Shown: positions 1 to 6,637, counted from the first letter of the stretch. The stretch is 11,306 nucleotides of DNA from Thiomargarita sp. (GCA_030635005.1 DAOVZS010000060.1:1-11306), one strand, 5' to 3'. Translations and numbers: made by a program. The notes: generated by a model not told the origin, from the sequence alone.

Positions 1-209
1 AATTCTGTAACTGTCAAACCAGATTGCTGAATAATTGCACGCAATGTTCCTTTAGCGACTTCTTTGTGATCAGGCACCACAAGTCTACGATGAGGATATT
101 CTATGTCTCGCAAAATGATATGACTTCCTTTTTGTCTATCTTTTTCGTAACCGATTTTACTCAATATTTGAACGATTTTACGTCCTGAAATACGAGGTAA
201 ATTGCTCAC
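1..209 (-). CDS. hicA: HicA-type mRNA interferase toxin (3' end outside window)
   Basis: The toxin of a type II HicBA pair; HicA proteins are small double-stranded-RNA-binding-fold ribonucleases that cut mRNA when not held by HicB. Translating the minus strand from GTG at 209 gives 69 residues up to the window edge. It shows the family pattern: LPRISG near the start (residues 4-9), KIGYE, the catalytic-His motif QKGSHIIL with His at residue 30, a PDHKEVAKGTLRAI stretch, and SGLTVTEF at the cut end. HicA is usually about 60-80 residues, so only a few codons are missing. The GTG start overlaps the hicB stop (GTGA, 206-209) and has GGAGG 4 nt upstream inside hicB, which suggests translational coupling. 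The order antitoxin then toxin is one of the known HicBA arrangements. Function is by family resemblance. Confidence 0.82.
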   Translation of the reverse strand, partial: MSNLPRISGRKIVQILSKIGYEKDRQKGSHIILRDIEYPHRRLVVPDHKEVAKGTLRAIIQQSGLTVTE

Positions 210-415
210 ACTACCTCCACAATTTCTTCATAAATTGAAGGTGGAATTGGCTCATTATGAGCATGTAAACTCTCTAAATAAACAGCAATTGCTTCTTGAA
301 TATTTTGCATTGCTTCTGTTCTTGTGTTTCCTTGAGAGAGACAACCCGGTAAAGCGGGCACTTGTACTACAAAAATACCATCTTCATCTTGTTCAATAAA
401 AACACGATATTTCAT
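206..415 (-). CDS. hicB: HicB-type antitoxin, short form
   Basis: A 69-residue antitoxin expected to bind and inactivate the HicA encoded directly downstream. The N-terminal MKYRVFIEQDEDGIFVVQVP, the following ALPGCLSQGNT and the EAMQNIQEAIAVYLE helix are the standard HicB partial RNase H-like fold (UPF0150). There is no C-terminal ribbon-helix-helix or helix-turn-helix extension, so this form probably does not bind DNA by itself. The ATG at 415 has an excellent Shine-Dalgarno (AAGAAGG at 422-428, 6 nt spacing), which fixes the start; another ATG 5 nt upstream is out of frame and stops at once. It is first in a two-gene operon with hicA (4-nt overlap). The promoter must lie in the 416-544 stretch, but I could not pick a convincing one. 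Confidence 0.86.
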   Translation of the reverse strand: MKYRVFIEQDEDGIFVVQVPALPGCLSQGNTRTEAMQNIQEAIAVYLESLHAHNEPIPPSIYEEIVEVV

Positions 416-544
416 ATCATACCTTCTTTATTAACATTTTGAATAACAAGGGAAAAAACAAAGAAATACTCTAAAATTCAATCAAAGCCCTTAGCACAAG
501 CAATATCCTGTATTTGTGCTTTCGTCCCAACGGGCCTTTAATAA

Positions 545-635
545 CTGATGTTACGCATTCTATTTCTAAAGGGGCATCGCCCCTGGAGCCAAAAAATGGA
601 ACGATGCTGTTTAGAAACAGAATGCGTAACATCAG
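545..635. repeat. 91-bp fold-back element (MITE-like)
   Basis: A 26-bp arm (545-570, beginning CTGATGTTACGCATTC) is repeated in inverted orientation at 610-635 with a single mismatch. Between the arms there is a second perfect 5-bp hairpin (GGGGC 571-575 / GCCCC 579-583), and GCATCG (574-579) can pair instead with CGATGC (602-607). The whole unit can therefore form one long stem or a stem with a nested hairpin. Size, near-perfect terminal inverted repeats and lack of coding potential fit a MITE or similar non-autonomous element. No obvious target-site duplication is visible in the immediate flanks. It lies between divergent genes, so a role as an ordinary terminator is unlikely. Confidence 0.75.
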
Positions 636-715
636 ATGAGAAGCCCTTGAAAATAATACGCATCATAAATTTATAAAAAAGTCAAGAAAAAAAACGTGAT
701 CATTGAGTGCTAGAT

Positions 716-745
716 TTGGATTTATTCTGATAGATATGTTATTAT
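716..745 (+). promoter_or_regulatory. Candidate sigma-70-type promoter for the membrane-protein gene
   Basis: TTGGAT (716-721), an 18-bp spacer and TATTAT (740-745) lie about 30 bp before the start at 776. The region is AT-rich and overlapping alternatives (TTATAA, TATAAA at 742-748) exist, so the exact -10 is uncertain. Confidence 0.32.
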
Positions 746-757
746 AAAATACTTTAT

Positions 758-772
758 TGATAACTGATAACT
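758..772 (+). repeat. TGATAAC heptamer tandem repeat in front of a start codon
   Basis: Two perfect copies of TGATAAC (758-764, 765-771) plus one base sit 4 nt before the ATG at 776. Each unit contains TGA and TAA in series. Because the period is 7, the copies together with TAA at 772-774 place stops in all three frames before the start. The same heptamer, in the same orientation relative to the gene, lies before the gene at 7470-9512. Heptameric tandem repeats of this kind are known from filamentous cyanobacteria and some other bacteria (general knowledge). Confidence 0.7.
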
Positions 773-775
773 AAT

Positions 776-1840
776 ATGTACGATCTTCCCCGTCAAAAAC
801 TGTGTGAACTCATTGATCATTACGGCACAATGATGACTGAAGATGTGACACGCTGCGAATCTTTGTTATATAAATCATGTGGTGATGAATACAAACGAGA
901 AATTTTTGTATTGATTCATGCGATTAAAGAGGGTGTGGTGAAAGAATTGTTACATTTTCCCAGTGATGAGGCGTGTAAACATTTAGCACAACAGTTACAT
1001 GATAAATTGTGGTTAGACACAACCGCAGCTGAATGGGCAGTACACAGTTGGAAAATAGCTTTAAAAGGAAAAATTCAAAACCCACTGCTTGGAAAAAATG
1101 CACAGATTCAAACCGCTAGCAAAGTACAACTCCACTTATTAAATCCCTTAGATTATCTACGATTATTATGGTGGGTGTTGGCAAAACCACAACAATTATC
1201 TGCCTATAGACAACTCTTTGGATCAGAAGATGACATGCGTTTGGGTAATTGGTTGATAAGTACCTTAATATGGGGACCTTTATTGCTTCTGTTGCAATAT
1301 TTACCTGAAATGTCTTTTGTATTTGATGCGTTGATAGTAGGTGCTTGGATAGTCACGGGTTCTTTAAAAATGACTAAAAATATGGGCATCGTCATGACGC
1401 TCTTCATTTCTATTGTAGTCTCTGTTTTAGTCTCTGTCAGTGTCGCAATTAGTGTGATGTCACAGTCTCTAATATTGGGTCTTATTAGCAGTGGAACAGT
1501 ATTAATAGCACTGATGCTGGCTTATTTAGTGGCCATAGTAGTCGCAAGCGATATGGTGGTCGTCATCACCGTTTTAACGTCGATTGGAGTGGCCGTCGGT
1601 ATGGCAGTGGGTGTCGCGTTTGTTGATTTACAAATCGCTTTAATCGCAGGAGGAATCGCAGGAATACTCGCAGGATTTGTGATGGATGTGATGACTAATA
1701 GTGTGGGGAAACATATCAAAGAAAGTGTTATCACGGGCAATCCCTCTGTGTCAGGTCATTTTGCTTTTTTATTACTCGTGATCACCCATTTATTTTTAAT
1801 GGGATGTTATGCACTGATCACTTATCAGAATCTTGGATAA
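776..1840 (+). CDS. Integral membrane protein with soluble helical N-terminal module, unknown function
   Basis: A 354-residue protein I cannot name. Residues 1-100 are soluble and probably all-helical: LCELIDHYG at 9-17, a Cys at 27, REIFVLIHAIKEGV at 41-54 and AAEWAVHSWKIALKG at 84-98. This resembles an N-terminal module I associate with diverse multidomain proteins of large-genome bacteria, but that is recollection. Residues 100-155 form a charged linker. From about residue 157 to the end there are roughly seven hydrophobic segments (about 157-176, 181-199, 204-228, 231-257, 259-283, 286-306, 328-350), rich in Val, Ile, Gly and Ala, with a charged loop at about 310-325. No signal peptide is seen. 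The ATG at 776 is the only sensible start because an in-frame TAA lies at 761-763, yet there is no Shine-Dalgarno. The gene stands alone on its strand and its last 23 bp overlap the convergent gene at 1818-2033. Real gene: confident. Function: none assigned. Confidence 0.85.
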   Translation: MYDLPRQKLCELIDHYGTMMTEDVTRCESLLYKSCGDEYKREIFVLIHAIKEGVVKELLHFPSDEACKHLAQQLHDKLWLDTTAAEWAVHSWKIALKGKIQNPLLGKNAQIQTASKVQLHLLNPLDYLRLLWWVLAKPQQLSAYRQLFGSEDDMRLGNWLISTLIWGPLLLLLQYLPEMSFVFDALIVGAWIVTGSLKMTKNMGIVMTLFISIVVSVLVSVSVAISVMSQSLILGLISSGTVLIALMLAYLVAIVVASDMVVVITVLTSIGVAVGMAVGVAFVDLQIALIAGGIAGILAGFVMDVMTNSVGKHIKESVITGNPSVSGHFAFLLLVITHLFLMGCYALITYQNLG

Positions 1841-2033
1841 GAGAATGTGGATCAATAATATAAATTTGTGGCGGTGCTATGGGTTCTTTAGGCCATAATA
1901 AGAGCATAAAACATAAGATATTCATGAATATGATAATACCTAACCACAACCATAAAGGTGTTTTAGGTTGTGGCGTGATAGGTGGATATTTTTCAGATTC
2001 TACTTTCTTAATAGCATCCAGTATATAAGACAT
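1818..2033 (-). CDS. Short GspB-like membrane protein (N-terminal part only)
   Basis: A 71-residue protein starting MSYILDAIKKVESEK, a close match to the hallmark N-terminus of type II secretion GspB proteins (MSYILDALKK plus charged residues). A Pro-rich linker (17-26), one transmembrane segment (about 27-47) and a short outer tail follow. It should be a single-pass inner-membrane protein with its N-terminus in the cytoplasm. Full GspB proteins are longer and carry a C-terminal periplasmic domain; here the frame stops 24 residues after the membrane segment, so this is a truncated or minimal form. The reading frame is open back to an ATG at 2090, but the motif points to the ATG at 2033. The 3' end overlaps the convergent gene ending at 1840. 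It lies 76 bp downstream of yejF on the same strand and could be co-transcribed or have its own promoter. No other type II secretion genes are in the window. Confidence 0.72.
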   Translation of the reverse strand: MSYILDAIKKVESEKYPPITPQPKTPLWLWLGIIIFMNILCFMLLLWPKEPIAPPQIYIIDPHSLIQDSDK

Positions 2034-2049
2034 CTTTTTAAAATCAAGC

Positions 2050-2098
2050 CTTAAACGTATGAAGTTATAGTATAACATACAATAAGACACTTAAACGT
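2050..2098. promoter_or_regulatory. Palindrome between 9-bp direct repeats upstream of the GspB-like gene
   Basis: The perfect odd palindrome GTTATAGTATAAC (2064-2076) lies between two copies of CTTAAACGT (2050-2058 and 2090-2098, 40 bp apart). On the minus strand the palindrome contains TATACT, a good -10 hexamer, about 30 bp before the ATG at 2033. No matching -35 is evident at ideal spacing. It may be a promoter with an operator; chance in AT-rich DNA is not excluded. Confidence 0.3.
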
Positions 2099-2109
2099 TT
2101 GATTTATAA

Positions 2110-3666
2110 CTAAGAGCTTGTAAATAATGAGGCTTGTAATAATCTTTGTGTATAAGGATGTTGGGGATGATTAAATAATTGTTCTGTTTCTCCCTGTTCA
2201 ACTATCTTGCCTTGATACATCACCATAATACGGTGAGACATGGATCGAATCACCTTTAAATCATGACTGATAAATAAATAACTGATCGCATGGGTATCTT
2301 GTAATGTCTTGAGTAATTGCAGTACTTGCTTTTGTACAGACACATCCAACGCACTGGTAGGCTCGTCTAATACAATCAATTGTGGCTTTAAAATCATGGC
2401 ACGTGCTATCGCAATACGCTGACGTTGCCCGCCAGAAAATTGGTAGGGATAACGTGATAACATCTCTTCTTGTAAACCCACCTCACTCAGTATCTTAAGA
2501 ATCTCTACTTTACGTTGTACACGACTTAATTCAGGCGAATGAATCACCAAACCTTCTCCAATAATATCTTCTATGCGCATACGCGGTGATAAAGAAGAAT
2601 ACGGATCCTGAAAAACGACTTGAAATTGACGCCGTAAGGCACGCATTTGACGAGTTGACAACTGATTCAAGCGTTGTCCAGAAAATTGGATATCTCCTGT
2701 ACATTTTTGTAATTGTAATAAACAATGTCCTAAAGTTGTCTTACCCGATCCTGATTCTCCCACTACACCCACAGTTTCACTGGGATATAGGGTAATATCC
2801 ACATGATCAACTGCCTTGAATGTCGGTGTAAAATGACAATTAATATCTGTGCCTTCTAATAAAGGTTTTTTATTGACATAGTCATATGGGCTTTGAATAT
2901 GATGAGGTTGACTGTTTAATAATTCTTGTGTATAAGGATGTTTGGCTTGCGTAAATAACTGTTCTACAGAAGCTGTTTCCAATAACCTACCCTTTTGCAT
3001 GACACAAATACGCGTTGCAAATCGTTTCACAAGATTTAAATCATGACTGATCAATAACACCGCCATTCCAAATTCTTTTTGCATGCGTTCCAACAATTCA
3101 AGAATCTGTAATTGTATCGTCACATCTAATGCAGTCGTGGGCTCATCCGCAATTAATAATTTTGGATTACAGGCTAACGCCATTGCAATCATCACCCGTT
3201 GACGTTGTCCGCCCGATAAAGTATGTGGATACGCATTAAAACGTTTTTGGGGCTCAGGAATGCCCGTTTGTTCTAATAATTCCAGCATACGATGTCGTGC
3301 AGCAGATTTGCTTAATCTTTCATGTAACAATAAAGGCTCTATTAATTGAACTCCAATAGGATAGACAGGATTTAACGAAGTCATGGGCTCTTGAAAAATC
3401 ATTGCAATCTCTTTACCCCGCACACGACGCAACGCTCTTTTGTTCAAACCCAACAAATTTTGATTTTGAAATTCAATTGAACCGTTAGAATACGTGACAT
3501 GCTCATGTAATTGTAAAATAGAGAGTGCTGTCACCGATTTACCTGAGCCCGATTCGCCGACTAAAGCCAATTTTTCACCCTGTTTGATATGAAAACTAAT
3601 ATCATGAACAACAGGTGTATCAAAACTGACGGACAGATTTTTAATATTTAATAAAGATGTAGTCAT
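2110..3666 (-). CDS. yejF: Peptide/microcin ABC transporter, fused dual ATPase subunit (YejF type)
   Basis: A 518-residue protein with two complete ABC ATPase halves, matching YejF (about 529 residues in E. coli), the cytoplasmic motor that powers import of oligopeptides and microcin C through the YejB/YejE permeases with binding protein YejA. First half: Walker A GESGSGKS 37-44, Q-loop Gln 92, signature LSGGQRQ 150-156, Walker B LLIADE 170-175, switch His 208. Second half: Walker A GESGSGKT 303-310, Gln 353, signature FSGGQRQ 410-416, Walker B LIVLDE 430-435, His 468. Each half ends in the HPYTQ motif (243-247 and 503-507) typical of the oligopeptide/dipeptide family. All catalytic residues are present. 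The ATG (3664-3666) directly follows the TGA of the GGDEF/EAL gene with no gap and no clear Shine-Dalgarno, so translation is probably coupled. Permease and binding-protein genes are not in the window. GsiA or a Dpp/Opp fusion is the alternative name. Confidence 0.92.
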   Translation of the reverse strand: MTTSLLNIKNLSVSFDTPVVHDISFHIKQGEKLALVGESGSGKSVTALSILQLHEHVTYSNGSIEFQNQNLLGLNKRALRRVRGKEIAMIFQEPMTSLNPVYPIGVQLIEPLLLHERLSKSAARHRMLELLEQTGIPEPQKRFNAYPHTLSGGQRQRVMIAMALACNPKLLIADEPTTALDVTIQLQILELLERMQKEFGMAVLLISHDLNLVKRFATRICVMQKGRLLETASVEQLFTQAKHPYTQELLNSQPHHIQSPYDYVNKKPLLEGTDINCHFTPTFKAVDHVDITLYPSETVGVVGESGSGKTTLGHCLLQLQKCTGDIQFSGQRLNQLSTRQMRALRRQFQVVFQDPYSSLSPRMRIEDIIGEGLVIHSPELSRVQRKVEILKILSEVGLQEEMLSRYPYQFSGGQRQRIAIARAMILKPQLIVLDEPTSALDVSVQKQVLQLLKTLQDTHAISYLFISHDLKVIRSMSHRIMVMYQGKIVEQGETEQLFNHPQHPYTQRLLQASLFTSS

Positions 3667-5691
3667 TCAATTTTTCTGACAGTATTGTTTTATCCAGGTT
3701 TGTGCTTCTAAATTTTTCATGGGAGCAGCATATAAATAGCCTTGTATAAAATCACAGCCTTGTTCCCGTAAAAAATCATGTTGTTCCAGCGTTTCTACCC
3801 CTTTAGCTGTCACTGTTAATCCTAAGGCATGTGCCATATCAATGGTAGCGACTGTAATGGCAGCATCTTCTGGAGAATCCATGATGCCATCAATAAAAGA
3901 GCTGTTCATTTTGAGACAATCTACAGGTAAACGTTTCAGACAATTTAAAGACGCATAACCCATACCAAAATCATCAAGCGTCACACGAACGCCCATTTCC
4001 TTACAATATTTTAAAGTTTTAAAAGCTAAATCACCACTTTCTAACAATAAACTTTCATTGATCTCCACTTCCAAACAATCGGGTTCTAAACCAAAATCTT
4101 GAAACGCCTGTATAATCGTTTTGATGAAATTTTTATTACGAAATTGATGGGAAGATAAATGAACGCTCATATGATTCAAGTGTAAGCCCATTTCTAACCA
4201 AGAAGATAATTGTTGACACGCTGTTTGCAAACTCCAATCCCCGACACTGATAATAAAACCCGTCTCTTCAAGCACGGGCATAAATTCTAATGAGGGTATC
4301 AAGCCATATTGTGGATGTTGAAAACAAAGCATGGATTCCATACCGACCAGATTTTCAGACGCCAACTCAATTTTGGGTTGATAAAATAATACAAAATGAT
4401 CAGAGGCTCTCGTTGCTTGAAGCACATCGGTTTCCATTTGTAACTGTGCAATTACATTTTCATACATATTCTGACGAAAGACAGTATATGCATTCTCTTT
4501 CGCTTGTGCATGAGACAAGGCTGCTTCTGCATCACGTAATAAATCGATTTCCTCCGTTTGGTGCGTATAATAAGCAATACCAATATGGGAAGAAATCACA
4601 AATTCATACTGTACCAATGAAAAAGGACGTTTTAACGTCTCAATAATCATTGCGGCTAAACTCGTCGTCTCAGCCAAATCTTGCATATCATCTTGCAAAA
4701 TCAGAAATTCATCGCCACGTGCACGTGCTAATAATTCTTTCTTATTCAAACACTCTTGTAAACGTTGTGTGATTTCCATAATCAACCAATCGCCCATATC
4801 ATGCCCCAAACTGGCATTAACACTTTTCAATTTATCCAGACTGATCACCAATACTGCAAGCGTTGCATTAGGACGTTTCTGAATATTGACAATGGCTTTT
4901 TCCAAATATTCCATGAATAGATGACGATTAGGCAATTCTGTCAATTGATCATGTGAATTATTTTGAGCTAATTCTTGCTCTAACGCATATACACCCGATA
5001 TCTCATTACCTTCAAGTAACACCGCATTATTATGAATATTCACCGACATACTTAATGTGATGATTTGCCCTTTTGACTTTTGTATTTCTACTTGAAAATG
5101 TGAATTTTGTGCCTTATGGATATTTGCGATGGAAGATTTTAAGATGGTTTGTGATTGGATCGTCCAAGGCATATTCCATAAAAATAGCCCAATGGCTGCT
5201 TTATGTTCAAGATCCAATAAGTGTAACGCAGTGTTATTGAGATCTTGTACAATCCCATTTAAACCAATCACAGCTATAAAACGTAAGCTATTATCAAAAA
5301 TTTCTTGAAATTTCCGTTCATTTTTCTGTAACATGAAAAAACGAGACAGATAATGGATAGCTTGGTTAAGAGATTGTCCATTTAACGCTTTTTTGTCGAT
5401 GGAATAGCACAGGTATTTCTTCAATAAGTCACTGTCTACTGGCTTATTATCTGTGGTTAATAAAATAGTAGGTGTATTAACATGCTGATATAAACAGTCT
5501 AAAAAAGTATGTTGAGCGGGTGTGGCATCATAACCCACTAAATAGTAGTCATAATGGTTATTTTCAATTTTTTTTAAGGCAACATCATAGTTTGGTGCCC
5601 AATCCATGTTAAACTTACCTGTGAGTTCATCTAATATTTGATGATACTTTAAATAATCTTGAGTATTTTCTTCTATAAATAATATAAACAT
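3667..5691 (-). CDS. REC-like/PAS/GGDEF/EAL protein, probably catalytically impaired
   Basis: A 674-residue cytoplasmic c-di-GMP-family protein. Domains: receiver-like 1-118, PAS about 125-240, GGDEF about 245-405, EAL about 415-670. The receiver has Gly53 where the phosphorylated Asp is expected (LVGYD), so ordinary phosphotransfer is unlikely. In the GGDEF half the signature is RGDEF (325-329). Asn292 and Asp301 for guanine binding are kept, but the upstream metal-ligand Asp (position of PleD Asp327) is Ser284, and no RxxD inhibitory site is present. In the EAL half the motif is ESM (452-454). The substrate Arg is Cys456, the metal Asn is His511, DDFGTG is DDFGMG with both Asp kept, LKID is LKMN (593-596), and AEGVE is AKGVE with Lys630 (codon 3802-3804) for a catalytic Glu. 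It probably does not hydrolyse c-di-GMP; cyclase activity is doubtful. The start is fixed by AAGAAGG 5 nt before the ATG. It is the full-length paralogue of the gene at 7470-9512, divergent from lpxL and coupled to yejF. Confidence 0.93.
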   Translation of the reverse strand: MFILFIEENTQDYLKYHQILDELTGKFNMDWAPNYDVALKKIENNHYDYYLVGYDATPAQHTFLDCLYQHVNTPTILLTTDNKPVDSDLLKKYLCYSIDKKALNGQSLNQAIHYLSRFFMLQKNERKFQEIFDNSLRFIAVIGLNGIVQDLNNTALHLLDLEHKAAIGLFLWNMPWTIQSQTILKSSIANIHKAQNSHFQVEIQKSKGQIITLSMSVNIHNNAVLLEGNEISGVYALEQELAQNNSHDQLTELPNRHLFMEYLEKAIVNIQKRPNATLAVLVISLDKLKSVNASLGHDMGDWLIMEITQRLQECLNKKELLARARGDEFLILQDDMQDLAETTSLAAMIIETLKRPFSLVQYEFVISSHIGIAYYTHQTEEIDLLRDAEAALSHAQAKENAYTVFRQNMYENVIAQLQMETDVLQATRASDHFVLFYQPKIELASENLVGMESMLCFQHPQYGLIPSLEFMPVLEETGFIISVGDWSLQTACQQLSSWLEMGLHLNHMSVHLSSHQFRNKNFIKTIIQAFQDFGLEPDCLEVEINESLLLESGDLAFKTLKYCKEMGVRVTLDDFGMGYASLNCLKRLPVDCLKMNSSFIDGIMDSPEDAAITVATIDMAHALGLTVTAKGVETLEQHDFLREQGCDFIQGYLYAAPMKNLEAQTWIKQYCQKN
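5659..5688 (+). promoter_or_regulatory. Candidate lpxL promoter inside the start of the divergent GGDEF/EAL gene
   Basis: TTGAGT (5659-5664), an 18-bp spacer and TATAAA (5683-5688) would start transcription near 5695, shortly before lpxL. The two divergent starts are only 19 bp apart (49 if the ATG at 5741 is used), so an lpxL promoter must overlap the first codons of the opposite gene. Sequence match is moderate only. Confidence 0.4.
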
Positions 5692-5710
5692 TGATACCTT
5701 CTTTTTTGTT

Positions 5711-6637
5711 GTGTTAACGAAATATGTTCACTTATTCGTCATGAATCTGTTCACACCACGTTATTGGCTCTTATGGATCGGCATAGGTATATTCTGGTGT
5801 ATCAGCCGTTTCCCCTATTCTTGGCAATTGGCTATTGGACGACAACTCGGACGCATCGGGCATCGCCTTGTTCCCCGTCGTCGTCATATTGCTGATGTTA
5901 ATTTAAAATTGTGTTTTCCTGAATTAGACACAATACAACGACATCGTTTATTACGTCAGCATTTTGAATCGCTGGGCATGGGCTTAATTGAAACTTTTGG
6001 TGCATGGTGGCTGTCAAATGAGACGTTACAGCCTTTAGAGCATATTCAAGGATATGAACATTTACAAGCTGCTTTAAAAAAAGGAAAAGGTGTTATATTA
6101 TTAGGTGCTCATTTTACATCACTCGAAATTAGTAACCGTTTTTTGACCCAACGGACTGCCATTCATATTATTTACCGTACTCATGAAAATCCATTGATTG
6201 AACAGTTTATGAAAGAAAAACGTGAACATTATGTGGAAAAAACCATTCCTCGTGAGGCGATACGTGACATGTTACGCAGTCTTAAACACAATAAAACGGT
6301 ATGGTTTGCCTCAGATCAAAATTTTGGACATAAAAACAGTGTTTTTGCAGATTTTTTTGGTGTGCCTGCATCAACCAATACAGCTGTGTCACGCCTTGCT
6401 AAAATCAGTGGTGCTGCTGTTGTGCCTTTTTTTATGCAACGTTTAAAAAATAATCAAGGGTATCAAATAAACTTACAGCCTGCACTTGACAATTTTCCAA
6501 GCGGTGATCCACAACAAGATGCTGTCCGAATTAATAAACTGATTGAATTAGAAGTGAGAAAAGTGCCAGAACAATATTTTTGGGTACATCGGCGTTTCAA
6601 AAATAGGCCCAATGATGAACCCAGTGTTTATCAATAG
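5711..6637 (+). CDS. lpxL: Lipid A biosynthesis lauroyl acyltransferase
   Basis: A 308-residue member of the LpxL/HtrB/LpxM family, inner-membrane enzymes that move an acyl chain from acyl-ACP onto the Kdo-lipid A precursor. Length matches E. coli LpxL (306). A near N-terminal membrane anchor follows PRYW (about 18-34). The catalytic His-X4-Glu motif is present as HFTSLE (His134, Glu139). Family blocks line up throughout: NLKLCFPEL (64-72), FESLGMGLIET (85-95), WFASDQNFG (198-206) and WVHRRFKNRP (291-300). The call of LpxL over LpxM or LpxP rests on overall similarity, so chain specificity is inferred. The start is uncertain: GTG at 5711 gives the E. coli-like N-terminal length, while ATG at 5741 gives a protein 10 residues shorter; neither has a Shine-Dalgarno. 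It is followed after 54 bp by the secreted-protein gene on the same strand. Confidence 0.93.
   Translation: MLTKYVHLFVMNLFTPRYWLLWIGIGIFWCISRFPYSWQLAIGRQLGRIGHRLVPRRRHIADVNLKLCFPELDTIQRHRLLRQHFESLGMGLIETFGAWWLSNETLQPLEHIQGYEHLQAALKKGKGVILLGAHFTSLEISNRFLTQRTAIHIIYRTHENPLIEQFMKEKREHYVEKTIPREAIRDMLRSLKHNKTVWFASDQNFGHKNSVFADFFGVPASTNTAVSRLAKISGAAVVPFFMQRLKNNQGYQINLQPALDNFPSGDPQQDAVRINKLIELEVRKVPEQYFWVHRRFKNRPNDEPSVYQ

Larger units (their letters stand above)
416..775. other. Divergent intergenic region with a fold-back repeat
   Basis: This 360-bp gap separates hicBA (leftward) from the membrane-protein gene (rightward). It holds the hicB ribosome binding site (422-428), a small inverted repeat (AGCACAA 493-499 / TTGTGCT 514-520), the 91-bp fold-back element (545-635), a candidate rightward promoter (716-745) and a TGATAAC tandem repeat (758-772). 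Minus-strand frames across 478-540 read as a short peptide-like stretch ending in KGFD at a TGA (478-480), but a stop lies only about 20 codons upstream. It could be a gene remnant or nothing. Confidence 0.7.

Noticed and set aside
478..540. Minus-strand stretch ending in KAQIQDIACAKGFD followed by a stop
   Set aside because: Protein-like, but closed by an in-frame stop just upstream and without a start; at most a gene remnant, too weak to annotate.
538..663. A 41-codon minus-strand frame running through the fold-back element
   Set aside because: It is produced almost wholly by the inverted repeat, has no ribosome binding site, and has a repeat-like composition.
1522..1740. Ala/Thr/Ile-rich minus-strand frame inside the membrane-protein gene
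   Set aside because: Antisense shadow of the hydrophobic Val/Ala codons of the plus-strand gene; no start signal and no family resemblance.
2034..2090. Longer start (ATG 2090) for the GspB-like gene
   Set aside because: The extra 19 residues precede the hallmark MSYILDA motif, which in GspB proteins is the very N-terminus, and they cover the putative promoter region.
2145..2945. Repeated DNA TGTGTATAAGGATG near both ends of this stretch as a mobile repeat
   Set aside because: It encodes the HPYTQ motif of each half of the YejF-type protein and reflects internal duplication of the ATPase domain.
4290..4646. 118-codon plus-strand frame opposite the EAL/GGDEF coding region
   Set aside because: Antisense shadow; the equivalent region of the paralogue (8108-8314) gives a similar shadow because the sense proteins are related.
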